From NCBI GenBank assembly GCA_030152225.1, contig JASLHL010000136.1:1-5019 (forward strand): DNA of 5,019 nt, in the 5' to 3' direction. This DNA is from Flavobacterium sp. Lineage in GTDB: Bacteria > Bacteroidota > Bacteroidia > Flavobacteriales > Flavobacteriaceae. How positions within the stretch are numbered: the stretch's first letter is position 1; every line of letters begins with the position of its first letter. Position numbers and translations under genes: made by a program. Shown here piece by piece: positions 1 through 4,369 of the stretch. A model generated the notes under the pieces. It worked only from the letters and a program-made list of their open reading frames with translations. It had not been told where the DNA came from and ran no database searches.

Positions 1-456
1 CCGCATTGTCAAGGAGCAGTCTATTCGAATACACTAGGTTATTTAAGTCCTTGTGGTTATAGAACTTGGAATGTAGCAGGAGCGAGTGGAATAAATGAAA
101 TAAATCAAATTGCTGAATTACTAAATAAGTACGCTTTACCTATTTTTGATTTATTTGACAATATTCAAAATGCAATTGATTTTTTGAAAGTAAATGGAAC
201 ACAGTTCAATAAATACGCGGAAAAAAGTATAATGCCAATTGATTTTCTGATTTTTTATGCAGAAAAAATGGAAAGCGAACAATTTTTCAATAATTTCATT
301 AAGAGTTGTTCCTATAAAGGACAAATAATTTCCTTATACAAGGAACTCGAAACGAATAAAAGTATTGACCTGAATCATTCCGAATTTTATGGAGCCGACA
401 AAGTAAAATTAGCTTTTATCAACGAACTGAAAATAGACAAAAACGCTAACCACTAA
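1..456 (+). CDS. Hypothetical protein, 3' fragment (possibly DUF4304-like)
   Basis: Frame 1 is open from the first base to the TAA at 454-456, giving 151 visible residues; the true start lies left of the window. The TTG at codon 62 is internal and not a start, because the frame stays open and protein-like upstream of it (for example RTWNVAGASG and NKYALPIFDLF). The fragment is soluble-looking, with alternating hydrophobic and charged helices, no membrane segment and two cysteines near residues 3 and 18. The pattern of an aromatic-rich strand, a helix, then 'LPIFDLFDNI' faintly recalls DUF4304 proteins, whose role is unknown; this is a weak impression from memory. The gene ends inside a structured repeat that recurs after the Fic gene, as is usual for genes carried in integron-type cassettes. 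No function is assigned. Confidence 0.8.
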   Translation, partial: PHCQGAVYSNTLGYLSPCGYRTWNVAGASGINEINQIAELLNKYALPIFDLFDNIQNAIDFLKVNGTQFNKYAEKSIMPIDFLIFYAEKMESEQFFNNFIKSCSYKGQIISLYKELETNKSIDLNHSEFYGADKVKLAFINELKIDKNANH

Positions 457-635
457 CATCAGCTTGGCAAAATGAGGTTTTTTTGGTTGGATTGAACGCT
501 ATTGTTTTCTAATCCGCCAAAAGCTGTCCTATTTGTATTTTTCGTAAGTTTACAACTAGGGGAACAGCGTTGGCTTCGTTTGGGGCGAATTCGATCAGTT
601 CAAGCTTGTACATTACCAAGCCAACTCCAGTTAGC
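445..635. repeat. Long imperfect inverted repeat enclosing copy A
   Basis: The ends of the intergenic region have two nested complementary pairs: GCTAAC (445-450) with GTTAGC (630-635), and GCTTGG (462-467) with CCAAGC (616-621). Further in, AACGCT (495-500) can pair with AGCGTT (566-571). Two short boxes per arm with unequal spacers (11 and 8 bases) around a long centre is the architecture of integron attC sites, whose outer boxes read RYYYAAC and GTTRRRY. The match here is only partial: the outer boxes give the TAAC/GTTA core but not the full consensus, and about 190 bp is longer than most attC sites. The pairings are real; calling it attC is tentative. Confidence 0.4.
454..543 (+). repeat. 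Structured ~90-bp repeat, copy A (attC-like?)
   Basis: This stretch starts at the stop codon of the preceding gene (TAACATCAGCTTGGCAAAAT) and aligns, with small gaps, to 1294-1377 behind the Fic gene. Shared blocks are TAACATC-GCTTG-CAAAAT, GAGGTTTT, GGTTGGATTGAA-CGCT, TCCGCCAAAAG and TCCTATT-GT. Within it TTTTGGTTGGATT (481-493) can pair with AATCCGCCAAAA (511-522). In the other copy the pairing survives with a T-G wobble (AGTCC for AATCC), which suggests that the fold matters. It could be an integron attC-type recombination site, a palindromic interspersed repeat, or a transcription-ending hairpin. Copy A and copy B are clearly related; the function is inference. Confidence 0.7.
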
Positions 636-684
636 AGCAAGCACTAAACGTCAAATAACTTTATGAAATTCCGACCTTTTAAAG

Positions 685-692
685 TAATTTTG
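685..692 (+). promoter_or_regulatory. Candidate Bacteroidota -7 box for fic
   Basis: TAATTTTG matches the Bacteroidota -7 consensus TAnnTTTG exactly and lies 25 bases before the ATG at 718. This would give a very short 5' leader. The -33 element (TTTG or TTG) is poor: the nearest match is TTTA at 660-663, 21 bases upstream. If real, the fic gene carries its own promoter rather than relying on readthrough from the left. Confidence 0.35.
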
Positions 693-717
693 TTTTAAGA
701 CAATAAACATTTTGGAA

Positions 718-1269
718 ATGAAAAATATTGATAAAAGCAGTTTGGAAAACGCCTATCACTTGTTTGATTCAAATGATATAAATAAAATAGAAGTTGGAAC
801 AACGAAAGGATTACAAGAAATCCATCATTATCTATTTAAAGATTTATATGATTTTGCAGGTAAAATACGTGAAATGAATATTTCAAAAGGAAGTTTTAGA
901 TTTGCAAACGCTTTATATCTCAACGAAATTTTGGTTAAAATTGAACAAATGCCCGAAAACACATTTGAAGAAATTGTTGCTAAATATGTTGAAATGAATA
1001 TTGCTCATCCCTTTATGGAAGGAAATGGAAGGTCAATGCGAATTTGGTTAGATATGATCTTGAAAAATAACTTGAATCAGGTTGTTAATTGGCAGTTTAT
1101 TGATAAAACGCTATATCTTCAATCAATGGAAAGGAGTCCGATTAACGACTTGGAATTAAGAACTTTATTGAGAGAAAATCTTACAAGCGACGTAAATAAT
1201 AGAGAAGTTATCTTTAAAGGAATTGAGCAATCATATTACTACGAAGGATACGAAAAAGAAAACGAATAA
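718..1269 (+). CDS. fic: Fic-domain protein adenylyltransferase, class III (NmFic-like)
   Basis: The gene encodes 183 residues from ATG 718; a TTG two codons earlier is possible but less likely. The Fic signature [10 protein letters not shown] holds the catalytic His97, Asn103 and Arg105. Family enzymes use these to transfer AMP from ATP to a target hydroxyl. Residues 56-68 ([13 protein letters not shown]) match the target-docking flap. Near the C-terminus S172-YYY-E176-G177 fits the (S/T)xxxE(G/N) inhibitory helix, which defines class III: self-inhibited enzymes needing no separate antitoxin. The whole protein reads like Neisseria meningitidis Fic, including [21 protein letters not shown] and the tail [10 protein letters not shown]; the spacing from catalytic His to inhibitory Glu (79 residues) also agrees with H107/E186 there. 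NmFic is reported to modify itself on tyrosines of the inhibitory helix and to modify gyrase; Tyr173 and Tyr178 are the equivalents here. It is cytosolic, intact, and has no antitoxin gene beside it. Confidence 0.95.
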   Translation: MKNIDKSSLENAYHLFDSNDINKIEVGTTKGLQEIHHYLFKDLYDFAGKIREMNISKGSFRFANALYLNEILVKIEQMPENTFEEIVAKYVEMNIAHPFMEGNGRSMRIWLDMILKNNLNQVVNWQFIDKTLYLQSMERSPINDLELRTLLRENLTSDVNNREVIFKGIEQSYYYEGYEKENE

Positions 1270-1293
1270 TTCATTATAATAAAAGCCAGCTGA

Positions 1294-1377
1294 TAACATC
1301 GGCTTGACAAAATACGAGGTTTTGGTTGGATTGAAACGCTGTATTTAGTCCGCCAAAAGTTTTCCTATTCGTGTTTT
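1294..1377 (+). repeat. Structured ~85-bp repeat, copy B (after fic)
   Basis: This is the second copy of the repeat at 454-543, starting 24 bases after the fic stop codon with TAACATCGGCTTGACAAAAT and ending near TCCTATTCGTG. TTTTGGTTGGATT (1320-1332) and AGTCCGCCAAAA (1347-1358) form the same hairpin, with one T-G wobble. The right-hand arm seen after copy A (CCAAGC and GTTAGC) has no counterpart here. The similarity stops about where the 44-bp duplication begins at 1372, so copy B looks truncated or replaced on that side. The hairpin may also help end fic transcription, though no clear T-run follows. Confidence 0.7.
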
Positions 1378-1480
1378 GGTGTTCGATGAACCTACACTGC
1401 GTTTCGGTTTCCCATTTATCTCACCTAGTTTATATTTGTTTTGGTGTTCGATGAACCTACACTGCGTTTCGGTTTCCCAT
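1372..1480. repeat. Exact 44-bp direct repeat, two copies
   Basis: Positions 1372-1415 and 1437-1480 are identical over 44 bases (offset 65, spacer 21 bases 1416-1436). Each begins TGTTTTGGTGTTCGATGAAC and ends CGGTTTCCCAT, and contains the near-palindrome TTCGATGAA. There is no coding frame shared by the two copies and no recognisable insertion-sequence end. The first copy overlaps the last bases of structured repeat B. Perfect identity points to a recent duplication or to a repeat family that is copied actively. Confidence 0.9.
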
Positions 1481-1481
1481 C

Positions 1482-1500
1482 TTCACCATTCACCACTCAC
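1482..1500 (-). repeat. Short heptamer remnant, opposite orientation
   Basis: TTCACCATTCACCACTCAC is two TTCACCA units plus a partial third. Its complement reads GTGAGTGGTGAATGGTGAA, the same family as the decayed right edge of the large heptamer tract (GGTGAATGG, GGTGAG at 1896-1925). The two therefore lie as an inverted pair about 400 bp apart. Confidence 0.6.
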
Positions 1501-1509
1501 AGGTAGATA

Positions 1510-1591
1510 GTAAAGGGTTTGTAAGGGGCAACATTGGTAAAAAGGCCTAAAACCCTTGCTGGTACTAACTATCCCTTTACAAAACCTTTAC
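1510..1591. repeat. Imperfect palindrome made of GTAAAGGG-like words
   Basis: The left arm (1510-1528) reads GTAAAGGG-TTT-GTAAGGGG; the right arm (1573-1591) reads CCCTTTAC-AAAA-CCTTTAC. Each arm therefore has two direct copies of a GTAAAGGG-like word, and the arms are inverted to each other around a 44-base centre. The arms could pair into a long stem, or serve as paired protein-binding half-sites as in recombinase or replication sites. No gene for such a protein is in the window, so the role is unknown. Confidence 0.6.
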
Positions 1592-1751
1592 ATGCTCTTT
1601 ATTTTGTTTATTCAGTAAGTTGAAAAATCAATTATTTATAATTATTTAATTTGGAAAAGAAAGGAAAAGAACTCTTTTTTTATCCCCTAAGTGGAAGAGA
1701 GCGGAAGGGGGGATTGTCCTTGTTTTTTTCCTTTTTTCCTTTTTTAGTTTT
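1592..1751. other. AT-rich non-coding stretch with polypyrimidine run
   Basis: No gene is seen. The left part is very AT-rich (for example AATTATTTATAATTATTTAA near 1630-1650). Around 1662-1712 the plus strand is mostly purine apart from a T-run near 1673-1681, and 1716-1745 is almost pure T and C with repeated CCTTTTTT units. This strand-asymmetric block leads directly into the heptamer tract. Confidence 0.6.
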
Positions 1752-1925
1752 GTAAGTAGTAAGTGGTAAGTAGTAAGTAGTAAGTAGTAAGTAGTAAGTA
1801 GTAAGTGGTAAGTAGTAAGTAGTAAGTGGTAAGTAGTAAGTGGTAAGTGGTAAGTGGTAAGTGGTAAGTGGTAAGTGGTAAGTGGTGAAGGCTAAGTGGT
1901 GAATGGTAAGTGGTAAGTGGTGAGA
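1752..1925. repeat. Heptanucleotide microsatellite (GTAAGTR)n
   Basis: Nineteen perfect head-to-tail units GTAAGTA or GTAAGTG fill 1752-1884 without interruption. Decayed units follow (GTGAAGG, GTGAATG) together with two more good ones up to about 1925. Only the seventh base varies, and not at random: A predominates in the left half, and the last seven perfect units are all G. This fits growth by slippage from different founder units. Because 7 is not a multiple of 3, any open frame through it (for example on the minus strand, 1744-1998) is an artefact. It lies between the 3' ends of two convergent genes, so changes in length would not alter a promoter or a protein. Short tandem heptamer repeats of this kind are known in cyanobacteria and occur in other bacteria. 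Confidence 0.95.
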
Positions 1926-1963
1926 TCGAGTTACCTAAATTAGAACAGTCTAACGAACCGCGC

Positions 1964-1998
1964 AACGAGCAACGAACAACGAGCAACGAACAACGCAC
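1964..1998. repeat. Second heptamer tract (AACGARC)5
   Basis: Five units of seven bases run AACGAGC, AACGAAC, AACGAGC, AACGAAC, AACGCAC, with a looser related word (TAACGAACC) near 1951. The period is the same as in the GTAAGTR tract 40 bases away, but the sequence is unrelated. It ends 27 bases before the stop codon of the convergent minus-strand gene. Confidence 0.85.
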
Positions 1999-2024
1999 AA
2001 CTATACAGCACTCCCATTCACGAA

Positions 2025-2492
2025 TTACGGATGCAATCGATCCAGGTTTCTTCTAATAGCTAATAATAATGGAGTATAATTTCCAAATTTATCAGGTGAT
2101 AGAATAAACGAACTTTTATCCGCTAAAACAAATTCACTTAGGTGAAAGCCATCGCTTATTTGTCCTGCTTTTCCATGTAAAACACTTTTGTGTTGATTGA
2201 TTTGTACAATTTCGGGATACGTAATAATTTTTGTTCTCAGGCCTAAGAAACATTCAATTTCTATACTATTATCGCTTACCATTATTTTGGTAATTTTTAA
2301 AAAATCATAGGTTCCAAGAAGAACAAACAAAAGAATAAGACCAATAAAAAATTGCGCTGTTTTTTCTTTGTATGCATCGTAGTCGCCATTGCAGAATTTG
2401 AGGCATATTGCTATGCATAAGATAGCCGCTAAATAACCAAAAATTAGTTTTACAACATATAGCGTTCTAAATTTAGATGTTATCGTTTTCAT
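2025..2492 (-). CDS. Two-helix membrane protein with bacterial PH-like domain
   Basis: The protein has 155 residues. The ATG at 2492-2490 is preceded by a weak GGA seven bases upstream. Two hydrophobic helices are visible at about residues 12-32 and 47-63, with a short hydrophilic loop (CNGDYDAYKEKTAQ) between them. The C-terminal part, about 66-153, reads as a beta-rich domain: ITKIMVSDNSIEIE, a short turn, RTKIITYPEIVQIN, then SEFVLADKSSFILSP and a closing helix. This order (helical hairpin, then 'i.v.dn.ieie...g.+.k.i.y.eI..i') is typical of bacterial PH-domain proteins of the inner membrane. Their partners are mostly unknown. The gene stands alone, convergent with fic and divergent from the lipoprotein gene. 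No enzymatic residues are evident. Confidence 0.8.
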   Translation of the reverse strand: MKTITSKFRTLYVVKLIFGYLAAILCIAICLKFCNGDYDAYKEKTAQFFIGLILLFVLLGTYDFLKITKIMVSDNSIEIECFLGLRTKIITYPEIVQINQHKSVLHGKAGQISDGFHLSEFVLADKSSFILSPDKFGNYTPLLLAIRRNLDRLHP

Positions 2493-2950
2493 CGTATCCG
2501 TTCTTGATTTACTGTATAACCCGCTCTTTTAAGAAAAATTAAAGATAAGTTTTAATTGTGAAATAAAGACTTTAGACTATACTCTATTTTGGTTTTTGTA
2601 CTGGGCATAGAAGGGGAGTTGTCTAGCTTTTTGACGGACAAATCGAGTAAAGCGGGGTGTTGTTTTCATACTTTAGGACGCTTTACCCGTTGTCATCATC
2701 TTCCTAATTCTCTGGAATACACCCATATATTAAGGATATTGTACGTTTTTTAAAGGACTGGCTTACTATAAATCGCAAGCACCGTCTTTTACAAGTTTTT
2801 AAAACCAATTCTATTGTATTTAGTGTTAATTTAGTAAAATAAAATGGCTTTGTCTAAATGAGGGTTTAAGTTGAAGTGTATTGTTTCAATTGATCGTCAG
2901 TTTAAAAAGCACAGAAGCAGTTACAAAACAGTAAAACAAACCAATACAGT
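2493..2950. other. Divergent intergenic region
   Basis: These 458 bases separate two divergent genes and should hold both promoters, but no clean TAnnTTTG box stands out; the best plus-strand candidate is TGGCTTTG at 2845-2852, with one mismatch. GTAAAGCG (2647-2654) and CGCTTTAC (2679-2686) form an 8-bp perfect inverted repeat with a 24-base loop. On the minus strand, 2669-2577 is a 30-codon frame (ATG to TAG) for a basic peptide beginning MKTTPRFTRFVRQKARQ. An in-frame stop lies just upstream of its ATG, and no ribosome site is seen. It could be a chance frame, a small protein, or a remnant of a longer gene. Confidence 0.5.
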
Positions 2951-3595
2951 ATGAAAAATTTTAACTTATGGATGCTATCCTTTATTCTACTTTTTTTAAC
3001 CTCTTGTGGATCGCATTTAATCACGGTAAACAATGAAAAACAAATTGATAAACGATTAGTAGGTACCTGGGGAGGATCTGAAAAAGATGAACAAATGGAA
3101 GGGTTGGAAAAACAATGGGAGATGCAAAGAAAGGCGGATGGTACCTTTGTTTTAGATTTTAGCTACAAACTAGATGGAAATGCAAATAATGGAATAGAAA
3201 AAGGGAACTGGTGGGTTGAAAATGGTAAGTTTTATGAGTTTCACGAATATTCTGGAAAAACGGATGTATATCAATATGAGGTGCTGGACAAAAATCGAAT
3301 CAAGTTCTCAGCTGAGAAAATCAGTGTAGACATGGCTACTGAAAACTATACCTTTATTGATACTAGAAAAAAGGTTAACCTCGAAGATGGTTCATCTTAT
3401 AAGAGGGCGATCAAAGTGAATAGTGTAAGTGAAGAATATAGCTATATCGAAGCAAACTGTATGGATTGTAAATTTAGAAGTCAATCTTTAGCTGAACACA
3501 AAGGAAAAATGTTTGATGTAATACAAGTGGAAAAAGCAGATGGATCAACTAGCGTGTATTATTTTGATATAAATTCCTTTTTCGGTAAGTTTTAA
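2951..3595 (+). CDS. Lipoprotein with lipocalin-like domain and C-terminal CxxC domain
   Basis: The protein has 214 residues. The N-terminus has a short basic start, a hydrophobic run (LWMLSFILLFL) and the lipobox LTSC, with lipidation predicted on Cys19; the following GS is compatible with a surface or periplasmic lipoprotein. Residues about 35-137 have the 'LVGTWGGSE...ADGTFVLDF...GNWWVENGKFYEF...Y.YEVLDKNRIKF' pattern of lipocalin-like beta-barrel domains common in Bacteroidota. Residues about 147-214 form a second unit (VNSVSEEYSYIEANC...KGKMFDVIQVEKADG...YYFDINSFFGKF) with Cys170-MD-Cys173, the only cysteines in the mature protein besides Cys19. They could form a disulphide or bind a metal. 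I do not recognise a named family for this second unit. The start context is A-rich without a Shine-Dalgarno, as usual in this phylum. A terminator follows, so it is a single-gene unit. Confidence 0.85.
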   Translation: MKNFNLWMLSFILLFLTSCGSHLITVNNEKQIDKRLVGTWGGSEKDEQMEGLEKQWEMQRKADGTFVLDFSYKLDGNANNGIEKGNWWVENGKFYEFHEYSGKTDVYQYEVLDKNRIKFSAEKISVDMATENYTFIDTRKKVNLEDGSSYKRAIKVNSVSEEYSYIEANCMDCKFRSQSLAEHKGKMFDVIQVEKADGSTSVYYFDINSFFGKF

Positions 3596-3616
3596 AAATC
3601 AGTTGATTATATAAAT

Positions 3617-3660
3617 AAAAAGGTAGAATGACGATATGGGGCGTTCTACTTTTTTATTTT
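3617..3660 (+). terminator. Intrinsic terminator of the lipoprotein gene
   Basis: GTAGAATG (3623-3630) pairs with CGTTCTAC (3642-3649): eight base pairs including one G-U, with an 11-base loop, followed at once by a T-rich run (TTTTTTTATTTTT). It starts 27 bases after the stop codon at 3595. The A-run just upstream of the stem gives some symmetry, so weak activity on the other strand is possible. Confidence 0.85.
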
Positions 3661-3907
3661 TAATGTACTGCATACTAGTTGATTAGTTAGCTAATCGGAT
3701 AAATTAGCACAGGGAATAGTAAAAAACTTATATAGATGTCTGCTACATCGAGTATCTTAGTCTAATTGATAATCGTATTCGCATGGAGCGGATAAACCCG
3801 AATGGGCTGCAACAACGAAAGAAGATTTGAATAGAGGAGATGGAGGTCATTGTAGAAAGAGACAAAGGATATGTGCCATAATCCAGCAAAATTTAAAAAT
3901 AAAAACG
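3661..3907. other. Intergenic leader before the 114-residue gene
   Basis: No convincing gene is seen. GATTAG (3681-3686) and CTAATC (3691-3696) form a tight 6-bp hairpin with a TTAG loop, a possible operator or structural element. Two very short open frames lie in the leader: ATG 3783 (15 codons) and ATG 3840 (13 codons), the latter just after AGAGGAG. They could be leader peptides or chance. No clear -33/-7 promoter pair was found. Confidence 0.4.
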
Positions 3908-4252
3908 ATGTCCAAAATAGCAATTACACTAACTGAAACAGCGATAGATAGCTCGTCCTTATTTAAAATAAAAAGTCTTACTAAGGTATCTTTAGGTGAA
4001 CTAAAGGATAAAATAGAAAATAAAGAACCCTTATATACCGGAGTACTCTTTTATAAAGATCACGAGGATATGGCCATGTTGTTAAAAAAGATCATTCATC
4101 TATTAGATGAAATTCAGCTCTCGTATTCAATTTATGAGGTAGAGGAAGAAGCAACCGTATGGGATGAAAATCAAAAAATCACGAAGGATACGTTGTTTCG
4201 CATTTTAGATTGTCACGAAGACGAAATACAAAGACAGCAAGGGATGAGTTAA
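3908..4252 (+). CDS. Small acidic protein of unknown function
   Basis: The protein has 114 residues from ATG 3908. The frame stays open upstream to a TTG at 3827, but that extension (MNRGDGGHCRKRQRIC...) is basic and cysteine-rich, unlike the rest. The ATG also sits after an A-rich stretch (AAAAATAAAAACG) typical of Bacteroidota starts, so the shorter form is preferred. Predicted layout by eye: strand KIAITLT, helix SLGELKDKIEN, strand TGVLFYK, helix HEDMAMLLKKIIHLLDEI, strand SYSIYEVEE, then an acidic C-terminal helix with one cysteine (Cys102). There is no signal peptide or membrane segment, so it is probably cytosolic. It is convergent with the oxidoreductase gene. I do not recognise the family. 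Confidence 0.75.
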   Translation: MSKIAITLTETAIDSSSLFKIKSLTKVSLGELKDKIENKEPLYTGVLFYKDHEDMAMLLKKIIHLLDEIQLSYSIYEVEEEATVWDENQKITKDTLFRILDCHEDEIQRQQGMS

Positions 4253-4369
4253 TTATTTTATACCAATAAAACTATAATTAACCCCATACAAAATAGATGT
4301 AACAGTTTGGGATTTCCTCTTAAGACTGTGGCTAGCCTGTTGCGTTTATCCAGCAGCAATTTTACTTGA
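4253..4369. other. Short gap between convergent genes
   Basis: This contains the perfect 8-bp palindrome GGCTAGCC (4330-4337) and a weak ACAGT (4302-4306) / ACTGT (4325-4329) inverted pair. Neither is followed by a T-run on either strand, so no terminator is called. Confidence 0.35.

Noticed and set aside
184..456. A shorter gene starting at TTG 184
   Set aside because: The frame is open and protein-like all the way to base 1, so 184 is internal to a longer gene cut by the window edge.
718..1269. A two-gene Fic toxin-antitoxin system
   Set aside because: No small inhibitor gene lies beside fic, and the inhibitory SxxxEG motif is in the Fic protein itself, so a separate antitoxin is not needed.
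1372..1480. Ends of an insertion sequence
   Set aside because: The two 44-mers are direct, only 21 bases apart, and no transposase or inverted ends are present.
1752..1925. A CRISPR array
   Set aside because: The units are 7 bp, contiguous and without spacers, and no cas gene is present.
1744..1998. An 84-codon minus-strand open frame across the heptamer repeats
   Set aside because: It is a translation of a 7-bp microsatellite cycling through the three frames (TTYHLPLTTYHLPL-type repeats); it has no independent coding signal.
3827..3907. N-terminal extension of the 114-residue protein from TTG 3827
   Set aside because: The extension is basic and cysteine-rich, unlike the acidic protein that follows, and an ATG with a typical A-rich leader lies at 3908.
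4330..4337. Palindrome GGCTAGCC as a terminator or operator
   Set aside because: It has no loop, no T-run and no second copy; too short to assign a role.
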